From contig NZ_CP127295.1 in NCBI RefSeq assembly GCF_030285665.1, positions 5,270,001 through 5,334,000 on the forward strand: a stretch of DNA of 64,000 bases, given 5' to 3'. Source of the stretch: Amycolatopsis mongoliensis. Lineage in GTDB: Bacteria; Actinomycetota; Actinomycetes; Mycobacteriales; Pseudonocardiaceae. A model generated the notes under the pieces. The model did no database searches. It was not told the origin of the DNA and saw only the letters and a list, made by a program, of their open reading frames with translations. Positions within the stretch are counted from its first letter, which is position 1; every line of letters starts with the position of its first letter. The translations under genes and the position numbers were made by a program. This document shows, one piece after another, positions 1 to 8,870 of this stretch.

Positions 1-67
1 GGACTTTCGCGCACGTGCCGCCGCCCTTACCCTGTGGTGATCCAGCTCACCGACGGGAAGGATCGCC

Positions 68-499
68 ATGCGGATTGCGGATCTGCTGCGCAAGAAGGGG
101 TCGGCAGTCGCGACGGTCACCCCGGAGACCACGGTGACCGCGCTGCTGGCCGGCTTGGCCGAAAACAACGTGGGCGCGATGGTGGTGGTGTCCCCGGAAG
201 GGTCGATAGCGGGCATCGTCTCGGAGCGCGACGTGGTGCGCCGGTTGAACGAGCACGGCCCCGGCCTCCTGGACGGGCCGGTTTCGGAGATCATGACGAA
301 GCTGGTGGCGAGCTGTTCCCCGGACGACTCGGTGGACCAGCTGTCGGTCCTGATGACCCAGCGCCGCATCCGCCACGTCCCGGTCCTGGCCGACGGCCGT
401 CTCGCCGGGATCATTTCCATCGGGGACGTGGTGAAGAACCGGATGGAGGAGCTGGAGAAGAGCCAGGAACAACTGGAGGCCTACATCTCCCAGGGCTAG
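68..499 (+). CDS. Two-CBS-domain protein
   Basis: A 143-residue protein made of little more than two CBS domains (about residues 7-60 and 75-128). The second ends in the typical ...GIISIGDVV pattern and is followed by a short charged helix rich in Glu and Lys. CBS pairs bind adenine nucleotides or SAM and act as energy-state sensors; stand-alone ones of this size are common in actinomycetes and usually have no assigned partner. The ATG is preceded by GGGAAGGA about five bases upstream. It lies alone ahead of an SDR on the same strand, with 118 bases between them, so I infer its own promoter upstream. No ligand or partner can be read from the sequence. Confidence 0.9.
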   Translation: MRIADLLRKKGSAVATVTPETTVTALLAGLAENNVGAMVVVSPEGSIAGIVSERDVVRRLNEHGPGLLDGPVSEIMTKLVASCSPDDSVDQLSVLMTQRRIRHVPVLADGRLAGIISIGDVVKNRMEELEKSQEQLEAYISQG

Positions 500-617
500 A
501 CGTCCGTCCACAGGGAAGGTCCGCGAGAGACGGCCGCCGGTCGGCTTGTCGAGCGGGCCTTTTCCGTGCCGGAAGGTGTCGGAGCGGCCATCGACGACTT
601 GCCGTAAAGGGGATCTG

Positions 618-1340
618 ATGCGCGTAGCAAGCTCCGAACGGCGTGCCTTGGTCGTCGGCGCTGGTAGCGGCGTCGGATTGCGGGTTGCCGGTCGACTCGC
701 CGCCGCCGGGTGGCACGTCTCCGGTTGGTCCCGCCGGGGCACGCCCGCCGACGTGCCCCGGCCAGGGCCGGAAGGATCGCTTTCGTTCCAGCGGGTCGAT
801 GTCCGCGATCAGGGTGCGATCGCCGCTGCGTTGGATCACGACGCCCCACGACCCGAGGTGATCGTCTACGCCGTGGCCGTCGCCCGCTGGGGAACAGTCG
901 AAGCGCAGGCGCCCGCCGAGTGGGCGGACATGGTGACGACCAATGCAGTCGGTGCTTTCACTGTTCTCCACGAGTACCACCGGCGTTTCGGAGCAGCACC
1001 ACGACAGCTCGTGGGCATCGCCTCCGATGCTGCTCTGTTCGCGGCTGCCGGAAGGTCCGGCTACCACGCGTCCAAGTCGGCTCTCAGTACGTTCCTCGAT
1101 TCCTATCGTGAGGAGGTTCGCCACACGGGGTCTCGGGTGACCGTCATCTACCCGGGAAAGATCAACACCGGCCTTTCGCCGCGCGCTCCGGAGGTGAACG
1201 CACGTGCTCTGCAGCCGGACGACATCGCCGACTGCGTCCTGCACATCCTGTCGTTGCCGGAGCACGTGGAAATCCGGTCCCTCGAAATGTCGTCGGTGAG
1301 CCTGCCGTACGGGGTGAGCGCTAGGCAACCACCACCGTGA
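618..1340 (+). CDS. Short-chain dehydrogenase/reductase
   Basis: A 240-residue classical-size SDR. The Rossmann glycine motif is GAGSGVG (residues 14-20), the catalytic Ser lies near 136 in GIASDA, and the catalytic Tyr149/Lys153 are in YHASK. The usual NNAG element is replaced by a YAVAVA stretch, so it is a divergent member. The substrate is unknown. The ATG at 618 was chosen because it follows AAAGGGGATCTG and directly precedes the conserved beta strand. The 3' end runs 20 bases past the stop of the convergent small membrane protein gene. Its wobble positions look less GC-rich than those of genes after 7 kb (visual impression), as in the neighbouring cassette. Confidence 0.88.
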   Translation: MRVASSERRALVVGAGSGVGLRVAGRLAAAGWHVSGWSRRGTPADVPRPGPEGSLSFQRVDVRDQGAIAAALDHDAPRPEVIVYAVAVARWGTVEAQAPAEWADMVTTNAVGAFTVLHEYHRRFGAAPRQLVGIASDAALFAAAGRSGYHASKSALSTFLDSYREEVRHTGSRVTVIYPGKINTGLSPRAPEVNARALQPDDIADCVLHILSLPEHVEIRSLEMSSVSLPYGVSARQPPP

Positions 1341-1776
1341 GCACCGAGGTGCTCAAGCTGATGAGTGCGGTCCCGCCGTACAGCGCTGAAAAAAGAAGTC
1401 GGTAGGAAACGGTCTTCCGCTTCTTGGTGTGCATCTCCGCGACGATCTTGATCTCCGGGACACCGTGTTCGCCGGCCAGTCTGGCTTCGACTGCCGCCAT
1501 CAGGCGTTCCCCGTAGCCGATCAGCTCGCGCGTGCGCAGGTCGAGGAAGAGGAACAACAAGCTCGCCAATGCGATGCATATCTGCACCAGCAACGACGGC
1601 ACCAGCTTCGCGTTCACGTATGCCAGGACCGCGCCCGTGGTCAAGAACGACATCGCGACGAACCAGAAGCCCACGATCTGCATTCGCTGCTGGGCGTGCG
1701 CCTGGAACCACTGCCAACCGATGCGGTGCAGATCGAAATCCTTCGAGTCTTCCTCATCGGGCACGTCAGTCCGCAC
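1321..1776 (-). CDS. Small three-TM membrane protein of the SIS/STAND/HAD cassette
   Basis: About 151 residues. A short acidic N-terminus (DEEDSKDFD) is followed by an amphipathic stretch with WQWFQAHAQQRM, two adjacent hydrophobic helices (starting IVGFWFVAMSFL and LVPSLLVQICIAL), a charged linker with LDLRTRELI, and a third hydrophobic helix at the C-terminus. The QRM...LDxRTxxLI pattern recalls a widespread family of small uncharacterised bacterial membrane proteins; this is a resemblance from memory, not a search result. It is the last gene of a four-gene minus-strand cassette. The start is uncertain: GTG at 1776 overlaps the HAD gene by 11 bases, while GTG at 1764 lies one base after the HAD stop. 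No clear ribosome site is seen for either, suggesting translational coupling. It might be a membrane output for the upstream ATPase (inference). Confidence 0.7.
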   Translation of the reverse strand: MRTDVPDEEDSKDFDLHRIGWQWFQAHAQQRMQIVGFWFVAMSFLTTGAVLAYVNAKLVPSLLVQICIALASLLFLFLDLRTRELIGYGERLMAAVEARLAGEHGVPEIKIVAEMHTKKRKTVSYRLLFSALYGGTALISLSTSVLTVVVA

Positions 1777-2422
1777 TGGGAGTCCACACCCGGACGAAGC
1801 CGTCCGAGAACTCCATGTGGACATCGGCCAGCGAACTGATCGACCCTGCGGCCGCCGCGTCAACCCGTACCAGGAGAGCCTTCGCCCCGGATGCTTCGGC
1901 GGCGGCGACACCGACCTCCAGATCGTCGAATGCCAGACATTCGCGTGCATCGACCCCGAGTGCAGCTGCCGCTTCCTTGAAGCCGTCGGGCGCCGGCTTG
2001 CCCTGGCTGACGTCTTCAGCGGCGATGAGGACCGGGGGCAGTGGCAGCCCGGCGGCGAGCAGGCGAGCCGTGGCCACCGAACGATGGGCGGAAGTGACGA
2101 CTGCCCAGCACCCGTATGCGGCGATTTCGCGGGTCAGGCTCGTGGCTCCGAGGCAAGCTCGTGTCCCGTCGGCCAGGGAAAGCTCCAGCTTTTCGAACCG
2201 TTCGGCTTCGAGCGCGACCGAGTCTTCGTCCACGAACCGACGCACCGCCTCGACCACGCGCCTGCCGCGTGCGGCAGTGAGGACCTCGTCGCGGCTGAGT
2301 CCCAGTTCGTCCGCCCACAGCCGCCACGCGAGATCGGCTGTCACGGCCGAGTCCACGAGAACCCCGTCGCAGTCCAGTAGCAGAGCGCGGAACGCGCCGA
2401 CCAGTCCTGTTTTCATGTTCAT
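1766..2422 (-). CDS. HAD-superfamily phosphatase (beta-PGM-like)
   Basis: A 218-residue subfamily IA HAD hydrolase. Motif I is DCDGVLVD with nucleophile Asp17 and acid Asp19, followed by a helical cap. Motif II is the VVTSAHR strand, motif III Lys is in KPAPDGF, and motif IV is the Asp pair in AFDDLEVG. This set is expected to hydrolyse or transfer phosphate on a small sugar phosphate or similar metabolite. The ATG at 2422 overlaps the ATPase stop in ATGA and has CGGAG six bases upstream, so translation is coupled; a second ATG lies two codons later. Its place between an ATPase and a membrane protein, together with a SIS-domain isomerase homologue, suggests shared handling of a phosphosugar or nucleotide-like ligand (inference). 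Confidence 0.88.
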   Translation of the reverse strand: MNMKTGLVGAFRALLLDCDGVLVDSAVTADLAWRLWADELGLSRDEVLTAARGRRVVEAVRRFVDEDSVALEAERFEKLELSLADGTRACLGATSLTREIAAYGCWAVVTSAHRSVATARLLAAGLPLPPVLIAAEDVSQGKPAPDGFKEAAAALGVDARECLAFDDLEVGVAAAEASGAKALLVRVDAAAAGSISSLADVHMEFSDGFVRVWTPSAD

Positions 2423-4566
2423 GTCGGCTCCGTTCGGTACGAGGCATCTTTCTTCGCCTGACGCCCGTTGGGCCGCGGCGGAATGCACGCAGACAGCGAA
2501 CGGTGCCAAAAGTCGGCGTAGACTCGGTATCCCGGATGGTTCTGCATCCGTTCGGCCAGTGCCCGCGTATCGGGCCGCAGCACGCTCACGTCCAAGCCGG
2601 CCCACAGGTCACTGTGGGTTACGCCGTCCACCTGGAGCAGCCAGAGAACCGCGGGGGCGAAGTAGCGTCCGTCGTGCAGCAGCCCGAACCCCTTGGCCGC
2701 CTGCAAGATCGAAGCGCGAGCTCGTGCGCGTTGGCCGGCGCGAGCCAGCAGAACGCCCTGGTAAAGCGTTCCCTGCAGAGACCGGCGACGGTCCCCGAGC
2801 TGGTGACTCAGCGTCATACCCGACTCTACCAACTGCAGGCCATCGGAACCAGACAACATCTCGGCGAGGCCCCAGTTGGTGCGGATGCGGCCGAGTTCGC
2901 GTTTGTCCTCGTGAAACGTCGCGATCGCTTCCGCCTCCCGGTACATGTTCTTCGCGTCACGAAGCCTGCCGAGCAGTGCCGTCGTCTCCGCGTGACTGCA
3001 GAGGTTCTTCGCGAGAATCACCCCGGACTGGAACGAGCGTGCCCAGTCGACCGACAACTGCCCGAGCCGATCGGCTTCGTCGATGTCACGATATTTGAGG
3101 TCGTGCGCCAGGTAGCCGAGCGAGACGCAGCCGAGCGTGTCTTCGTCCGCGATGCTGGCTTCGACAATCCTGAAATAACTCTGGAGGCAGGAGTCCGATT
3201 GACCGGTGTTGCTGTAGGCGACTGCGCTGACGTACCAGATTTCGCGGTTGGTGGTCGCCGCCGACTCGTTCCTGTCGGCCAGTTCCGCACACTTTTCCAT
3301 CCATGACAGGGCTTTGTCGTGGTCGCTCAGAGCGTTGCACAGTCGGCCGAGCGCCACGTAGAGGCGAACGAGCTGATCTGCGCGCAGGCCGCTGTCCGCG
3401 AGAGAAGGAGCGAGCGACTCGAGCTCCTGCTGCACCTGCAGGACCATGCCCGAGCTAGCCAGCCGATCGACGATCTTGTCGTCGATTAGTGTGTGGTATA
3501 TGAGCATGAGATCACCTGCGAGCCTCGCGTGGTGGACGAAGCGCGTGAACGCCGTGCTCGTCGGCGAGTGGTGGAGCCCCCGGCGGTAATACTCGGCGAA
3601 GTAGTGGTGCAAGGACGGGACCCGTTCCCGGCCCACTCGGTTGACCAGAGCCTTTTCGAGGTTGACGTGGACCTGTTCGTGGAGCCGGTAGTCGCCGGGC
3701 GTGGTCGGGGCGAGGAACTGGCGATCGACCAGCATCTGGATGGACCGGATGAAGGGTTCCGCGCCGCGGGAGCCGAAATGATCCCAGAGTGCAGCGAGCA
3801 ACCGCTGGCTGACGCTGGTGTCCTTGTGGACGCCCAGAGCCAGGAAGAAGAGGGTCGGCAAACTCGTCTGGTCGACGAGGTCCTCGACCGCTTGGGCGAG
3901 GTTGCGATCTGCCAGCTTGTCGACCATCTCCTCGAGCTCCGCCACGCTGCCAGGCTCCCGCCACCGCATGAACAGCAACAGCTGGGGGTTCCCGCTCAGC
4001 TTCTCGGCTGCGGCGACGAGGTCGCCGACCGGCAGCCGTGAACGAAGTCCGCCGAGCAGCGCGAGGATGTCGTCCTCCTGGCGCAGGCCTTCGAGGAGGA
4101 GATCGGGGATATCGGCTGGAATGACTGCTCGCACGTCGGTCTGGGCCGTGATAAGCAGCAGACTTCCCGAGGCTGCCTCCTGCCACCGCTCGATGAACTC
4201 CTCGACGTACTGAACGTGCTCGTTGTCCACGTTGTCCAGCACGAGCAGCACGCCGCCCTTGCGGGCGAGAGTGAAGATCGCCGCTTCCAGCTCCTCCTGG
4301 GTCGCGTTCGCGGGGATCCGGGGGACACCCCTTTTCATTTGAGCGAGCGCACTGGTCCAGTTCGTGCGATACAGGGAGCAGCTGATGGTCAGGGGATAAC
4401 GCGCCTTGGCATGTGCGGAGTCGGCGAACGACTCGACGAGTTTGGTCTTCCCGACCCCACTCGGGCCGGCGACCACGACGACCGAACCATCCTCCTGTGC
4501 AGAGAGTTCGGCCAGGAGGTCGAGCTCCGCCTGACGTCCGATCAGTTCCGAACGCGGCTGCGTCAC
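2419..4566 (-). CDS. STAND-type ATPase with helical-repeat C-terminus
   Basis: A 715-residue protein. The N-terminal AAA/NACHT-like module begins LIGRQAELDLL and has Walker A GPSGVGKT (residues 34-41), Walker B VLLVLDNVD (Asp111) and a sensor strand LLLITAQTD. A winged-helix-like region follows, then roughly 350 residues of alpha-helical TPR-like repeats (LYVALGRLCNALSDHDKALSW, GQSDSCLQSYF, GRLRDAKNMYREAEA). There is no C-terminal LuxR helix-turn-helix, so it is not a MalT/LAL regulator, and no nuclease or TIR domain is visible; output is probably through partners. The start is GTG at 4566, overlapping the SIS stop in GTGA behind GGGGGAGG. STAND ATPases are signalling switches in regulation, immunity or cell death; which applies here is unknown. 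Codon wobble positions look less GC-rich than in the flanking genome. Confidence 0.86.
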   Translation of the reverse strand: MTQPRSELIGRQAELDLLAELSAQEDGSVVVVAGPSGVGKTKLVESFADSAHAKARYPLTISCSLYRTNWTSALAQMKRGVPRIPANATQEELEAAIFTLARKGGVLLVLDNVDNEHVQYVEEFIERWQEAASGSLLLITAQTDVRAVIPADIPDLLLEGLRQEDDILALLGGLRSRLPVGDLVAAAEKLSGNPQLLLFMRWREPGSVAELEEMVDKLADRNLAQAVEDLVDQTSLPTLFFLALGVHKDTSVSQRLLAALWDHFGSRGAEPFIRSIQMLVDRQFLAPTTPGDYRLHEQVHVNLEKALVNRVGRERVPSLHHYFAEYYRRGLHHSPTSTAFTRFVHHARLAGDLMLIYHTLIDDKIVDRLASSGMVLQVQQELESLAPSLADSGLRADQLVRLYVALGRLCNALSDHDKALSWMEKCAELADRNESAATTNREIWYVSAVAYSNTGQSDSCLQSYFRIVEASIADEDTLGCVSLGYLAHDLKYRDIDEADRLGQLSVDWARSFQSGVILAKNLCSHAETTALLGRLRDAKNMYREAEAIATFHEDKRELGRIRTNWGLAEMLSGSDGLQLVESGMTLSHQLGDRRRSLQGTLYQGVLLARAGQRARARASILQAAKGFGLLHDGRYFAPAVLWLLQVDGVTHSDLWAGLDVSVLRPDTRALAERMQNHPGYRVYADFWHRSLSACIPPRPNGRQAKKDASYRTEPT

Positions 4567-5270
4567 AGTGCCTCCCCCAGGTGGTCGTAGGGGCCGGTGG
4601 CCGGGCCCAGGTCTTCGTGACCGAGACGCCAGGTCGCGTCCGTGTAGCCCAGGCTCCGCCCGGCTGCCACGACGATCGCGTCGAGCAGCTCGGAAATGGC
4701 GTATTCCTCGATGTCCGCCAGCGCGCTCAAGCCGTCGCGGCCGCTCGTACCGGGAAGGGCGATGAACACGTCGCAGTTCTGCTTGAACGACGTGGCGTCG
4801 GCCGCCGCGATCCCGACGACCCTGATCTCGCGGTTCTTCCGGCGTGCCTGCGTCAGGGCGGAAAGCACTGAAGGGGTCTGTCCTGACGCGCTGGCAGCGA
4901 TGATGCCGCCGCCGTGCAAAGAGTGCGGCATCGGGACGATCGAGTCCTGCATGTAGACGCGGGCGCCGCCATGGGCAAGCCGGTTCGCGGGGATTGCCGC
5001 CGCGAGGCGGGCGCGACCTGCTCCGAGGACCCGGACGATCGCTTTGTCGTCCATCCAGTGCGCGATCTGCTCGACGGCCAGCGTGAGTGCGGTCGTGTTG
5101 TTCGCCACGGCGATCCGTACCTGCTCGTGAATGTGTTCGAGTCGGCGGACGATCTCGGAACCCAGGCTCTGGTCCGGGCGTGGGAGCGGCGACGCTGCAG
5201 GTGTCTCGATCGCATCGAACACTGCCGCATGACTTCGTCGCAACAGTTCCGCGGCCTCACGCCCGAACAT
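4563..5270 (-). CDS. SIS-domain (6-phospho-3-hexuloisomerase-like) protein
   Basis: A 235-residue protein. A helical N-terminus of about 75 residues precedes one SIS domain. The first SIS strand and loop reads RVLGAGRARLAAAIPANRLAHGGARVY, close in form to the GAGRSGL...MRLMHLG signature of phosphohexuloisomerases. The phosphate loop is ASASGQTPSVL. SIS domains bind or isomerise phosphosugars. The C-terminal 50 residues lack the tail usual in HxlB. The ATG at 5270 has GGAGGA eight bases upstream. It is the first gene of the cassette, so the promoter should lie in 5271-5418. It may act as an isomerase or as the ligand sensor for the ATPase it overlaps (inference). Confidence 0.85.
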   Translation of the reverse strand: MFGREAAELLRRSHAAVFDAIETPAASPLPRPDQSLGSEIVRRLEHIHEQVRIAVANNTTALTLAVEQIAHWMDDKAIVRVLGAGRARLAAAIPANRLAHGGARVYMQDSIVPMPHSLHGGGIIAASASGQTPSVLSALTQARRKNREIRVVGIAAADATSFKQNCDVFIALPGTSGRDGLSALADIEEYAISELLDAIVVAAGRSLGYTDATWRLGHEDLGPATGPYDHLGEAL

Positions 5271-5418
5271 GTGGATCCTCCGCTCCTCGCCGGCCGACGA
5301 CCGAACCCCCAGGGTTGTTTCGTCGGCGTCGTCGACGAGTTCACGAGTGTTTCGGTGTTGTCGTGTTCTCCCTCGAACGGAGCAGCGGTACGAGTGCCGG
5401 AGGGGCTATCACACCTCC
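5271..5418 (-). promoter_or_regulatory. Presumed promoter region of the SIS/STAND/HAD cassette
   Basis: These 148 bases separate the stop of the MuiA-like gene from the first cassette gene on the same strand. They hold the GGAGCGGAGGA ribosome site and an AC-rich stretch (GAACACGACAACACCGAAACAC on the minus strand, given in part). I find no unambiguous -35/-10 pair or long palindrome. Assignment as promoter rests only on position. Confidence 0.35.
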
Positions 5419-6978
5419 TCACTCGCGCCAGCCGGAGAGTTCCACGCCCTTCGCGACATCCACCCGGTAAGACAACGTCACCACCCCGGTCTCACCCGCC
5501 GCCAAGGTCAACTTCCACGTGAACTCACCCAGCGCCGACGTCTCCACCGGCTCCGGCGACGTCTTCACGTCCTTCACGGTGATCGTGTCGTCCCGCGAAA
5601 CCGGGGCCTGGTCCAACACGGTGACCACCGCTTCCCGAGGCCCATGGTTCCCCACCGAAATCCGGTACTCGGCCTCACGCCGCTTCTGCCCCGACAAAGT
5701 CGCCTTCGAAGCCGTCCGTCGCACCAGCTCGCGCTCGACCCGGATGCGGTCATCCACCCCCAACGCCAGCTCCAGCTCCTCCCCAGGCGCCCACGGCTCG
5801 AGCACAGTCGTCCCCACGAACTCGGCGTCGTGGAACACCGAAGCCCGCCCCGGCCTCAACGCGGAAGAAGACGAGTTCACGACCGTGGCCCGCAGATAAG
5901 CCTCCTCGGCCAGCACCGGCGCGGTCACGTAACCCAACACAGCCGTAAGCGAAAGCTGCGCCAACGTCGTCCGGTGCCCCTGGGCCCCCGACGGCACCGC
6001 CACCGGACGCGATGGCCGGTACGTCACCGCCGTCGTCCCCTGCTCCACCGACGCGAACTTCGGCGCCATCGGAGCGGCGGCCAAAGCGGCGAACCCCCTC
6101 GTCCGCGCTCCCTCCGGAATCCCGCCACCAGAACCGCCGTAAGCCGCCGCCGGGGCTACCGGGACGGGGTGGACGCGGTCCAGGTACCACGGCGAAAGCT
6201 CCGGCACCACCACCGAAACCGCCGGCCGCGCGGTCGACAGCGCCAGCTCGCACTCCGGCCAGTCCTCGCCCGTGTGCTGGCTGACCAGCCCGTAGGACGT
6301 CACGCTCACCTCGGTGCCGCGGACCCGGATGTCGTAGCCCGGCTCCCAGCTCGCGCCGGGGACCACGTAGGACATTTCCAGCTCCGCCGACCCCGACGGG
6401 TCCGAGATCTCCAGCTCCACGACCACCGACGTACTGTCCTCTTCGGACCGTGCGCTGTGCGACTCGATCCGGCGGTCGAGCGCGGCGAGGTCTTCGCGCA
6501 GCCGCGTGATGCGGTCCGAAAGAACCCGCCGCGCCTTCAACGCCGAGGCCAGCCGCGAACTCAGCGCGTCGGTCACCTCGGCGACGCGCGACGGCTCGGC
6601 GGTCCCGGCCGCCAGCGCCTTCGCGAAGCTGCCGCCGCTGCGCTTCGCGAGCGAAGTCAGCAGATCCACCTTCATCGCTTCGGCCGCTTCGTCGTCCACG
6701 ACGCCGTCGAGCGTGGCTTGGTCGGCGCGCCGTTGCTCGACGAGTGCCCGCAACGCGGCATCGGCCGGCGAAGCGTGCCGCTCGGTGCGCACGTCGACGC
6801 CCGCGATCAGCGCGGGACCGGTCCCGGTGACGCGCACCGAGCCCGGGTCGAGCGACAGGGGGAGCCCGGCGAAGGTCAGGCGTGGCCCGCCGTCGAGCGG
6901 CGCCTTGCCCCGGCGGGTGATCCGGGCCTGCTGCGGGTAGACGGTCACGGCGGCGATCGGCGCTTCCACGGTCGGCAT
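5419..6978 (-). CDS. DUF4139/MuiA-family protein
   Basis: A 519-residue protein of the mucoidy inhibitor A-like family. The N-terminal DUF4140 part starts EAPIAAVTVYPQQARITR. A coiled-coil region follows (about residues 90-190, ending RLREDLAALDRRI), then a beta-rich DUF4139 region with YVVPGASWEPGYDIR. Paralogues in actinomycetes are soluble or surface-associated and have no established biochemical role. The start at 6978 was chosen because it precedes the conserved first strand and follows a G-rich ribosome site; an upstream ATG at 7074 would run into the divergent peptidase gene. It is transcribed divergently from the X-Pro peptidase, leaving 83 bases for both promoters. Confidence 0.82.
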   Translation of the reverse strand: MPTVEAPIAAVTVYPQQARITRRGKAPLDGGPRLTFAGLPLSLDPGSVRVTGTGPALIAGVDVRTERHASPADAALRALVEQRRADQATLDGVVDDEAAEAMKVDLLTSLAKRSGGSFAKALAAGTAEPSRVAEVTDALSSRLASALKARRVLSDRITRLREDLAALDRRIESHSARSEEDSTSVVVELEISDPSGSAELEMSYVVPGASWEPGYDIRVRGTEVSVTSYGLVSQHTGEDWPECELALSTARPAVSVVVPELSPWYLDRVHPVPVAPAAAYGGSGGGIPEGARTRGFAALAAAPMAPKFASVEQGTTAVTYRPSRPVAVPSGAQGHRTTLAQLSLTAVLGYVTAPVLAEEAYLRATVVNSSSSALRPGRASVFHDAEFVGTTVLEPWAPGEELELALGVDDRIRVERELVRRTASKATLSGQKRREAEYRISVGNHGPREAVVTVLDQAPVSRDDTITVKDVKTSPEPVETSALGEFTWKLTLAAGETGVVTLSYRVDVAKGVELSGWRE

Positions 6979-7061
6979 GCCCCCGACGTTAGTCTCTTGA
7001 CACTCCCGAGGCCGGAGCGGAAGTCTCGACAGTCGTCCGCTTCGCCCGGCTTGGGGGTTTG

Positions 7062-8870
7062 ATGAAAGCCGCACGAACCGCAGTCCTGCTCCTCGCTCTG
7101 GCGACCCTGCCGCTCACCGCGGTCACCGCCGAAGCCGCGGACCCGCCCGGCCCGGTCTTCACCGGCGGTCAGGCCCAGCCGGTCTTCGACCCGGCCGACG
7201 TCGTCCGCGAGGACGTCTGGGTCACCGCGCCCGTCGACAGCGACCACGACGGCCAGGACGACCTCGTGCACGCCCAGGTCGTGCGCCCGCGCGCGACGCA
7301 GCAGGGCCTGAAGGTCCCCGTCGTCTACCAGGCCAGCCCGTACTACGCCGGCGGCAACGACGTCGCGAACCACGACGTGGACGTCGAGCTCTACGCCCCC
7401 GGCCACGCCCGCGCCCCGGAAGGCCCGCGCGTCGCCGCGCACGGCGTCGGCCCGGCCACCCCGATCACCTGGCGCTACCAGGACTACTTCACCGCCCGCG
7501 GGTTCGCCGTCGTCTACGGCGAGTCGCTCGGCACCGGCCTCTCCACCGGCTGCCCGACCACGGGCGACGTCAACGAGACGATCGGCGCGCGCTCGGTCGT
7601 CGACTGGCTCAACGGCCGCACTCCCGCCCGTGACGCCGCCGGTGCCGCGGCGAAGGCCGACTGGAGCACCGGCAAGACCGGCATGATGGGCGTGTCCTAC
7701 AACGGGACGCTGCCCAACGCGGTCGCGAGCACCGGCGTCGAAGGGCTCGAGACGATCGTGCCGATCGCCGCGATCTCCAGCTGGTACCAGTACTACCGCA
7801 ACGACGGCGCCGTCGTCGCGGCCGGCGGGTTCCAGGGCGAGGACGCCGACGTGCTCGCCGAGTACGTCTACACCCGCGAAGACCGGCAGGTCTGCCGCCC
7901 GGTGATCGACGGGCTGACCCGCGACCAGGACCGCGTCACCGGCGACTACACGCCGTTCTGGGACGTCCGCAACTACCGCAACGACGTCGCGAAGGTGCAC
8001 GCGTCGGTGCTCGCGGTGCACGGCCTCAACGACTGGAACGTCAAGACCGACCAGGTCGGCGAGTGGTACGAGGCGCTGAAGGCGCACGGCGTCGAGCACA
8101 AGATCTGGCTGCACCAGTCCGGCCACGCCGACCCGTATTCGCTCCGGCGCGACGTCTGGCTCGCGACGCTGAACAAGTGGATGTCGCACTACCTCTACGG
8201 CGTCGACAACGGCATCCAGAACGAGCCGAAGGCGACGATCCAGCGCGAGGACCTGTCGTGGACCGACGAGGCCGACTGGCCGGCGCCCACGACGTCCGAC
8301 GTGCGCGTCTACCCCTGGCCCGGCGGCACGGCGAAGGGCGCCATCGACACGCGCAACCCGGTGCCGGGCACCGCGGCCGTCGAAACCCTCGCCGACGACT
8401 CGTCGAAGACGATCGAGCAACTGGCCGGCCTGGCATCGTCGGGCAACCGGCTGCTGTACGCGACTTCGGCGGCGAAGCAGTCCGTACGTCTCTCGGGCAC
8501 CGCGCGGGCCGACCTGGCGCTGGCGTTCGACCGGCCGGCGGCGAACGTCTCGGCGATCCTGCTCGACCGCGCCCCCGACGGCACGTCCCACGTGATCAGC
8601 CGCGGCTGGACCGACCCGCAGAACCGCACGTCACCGGCCCGTACCGAGCCGATCACGCCGGGCCGGACGTACAAGATCGGCGTCGAGCTGATGCCGAAGG
8701 ACTACGTCCTCGCGGCGGGCCACCGGCTGGAGTTCCTGCTGGCCTCCAGCGACCACGACTACACGCTGCGGCCGAAGCCGGGCGCGGGGCTGGCGCTCGA
8801 CCTGACCAAGACGTCGGTGACGCTCCCGGTCACGGGCGGCAAGCCGGCCCTGCGAGCCGCGTTCGGCTGA
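7062..8870 (+). CDS. Secreted X-Pro dipeptidyl-peptidase, family S15
   Basis: A 602-residue exported serine peptidase. The signal peptide is about residues 1-26 (Lys/Arg, then LLLALATLPLTAV, cleavage after a TAEAA-type site). The S15 alpha/beta-hydrolase fold carries the nucleophile elbow GVSYNGT, an Asp in HGLNDWN and a His in HQSGHAD. The C-terminal beta-sandwich expected of the family starts near residue 400. The predicted role is release of N-terminal X-Pro dipeptides outside the cell. The ATG at 7062 follows TTGGGGGTTTG. The stop overlaps the start of the next gene in TGATG, so the two are translationally coupled. Confidence 0.88.
   Translation: MKAARTAVLLLALATLPLTAVTAEAADPPGPVFTGGQAQPVFDPADVVREDVWVTAPVDSDHDGQDDLVHAQVVRPRATQQGLKVPVVYQASPYYAGGNDVANHDVDVELYAPGHARAPEGPRVAAHGVGPATPITWRYQDYFTARGFAVVYGESLGTGLSTGCPTTGDVNETIGARSVVDWLNGRTPARDAAGAAAKADWSTGKTGMMGVSYNGTLPNAVASTGVEGLETIVPIAAISSWYQYYRNDGAVVAAGGFQGEDADVLAEYVYTREDRQVCRPVIDGLTRDQDRVTGDYTPFWDVRNYRNDVAKVHASVLAVHGLNDWNVKTDQVGEWYEALKAHGVEHKIWLHQSGHADPYSLRRDVWLATLNKWMSHYLYGVDNGIQNEPKATIQREDLSWTDEADWPAPTTSDVRVYPWPGGTAKGAIDTRNPVPGTAAVETLADDSSKTIEQLAGLASSGNRLLYATSAAKQSVRLSGTARADLALAFDRPAANVSAILLDRAPDGTSHVISRGWTDPQNRTSPARTEPITPGRTYKIGVELMPKDYVLAAGHRLEFLLASSDHDYTLRPKPGAGLALDLTKTSVTLPVTGGKPALRAAFG

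Noticed and set aside
2419..4566. MalT/LAL-type transcription activator
   Set aside because: The C-terminus has no LuxR helix-turn-helix; the last 60 residues are a basic tail with no DNA-binding pattern.
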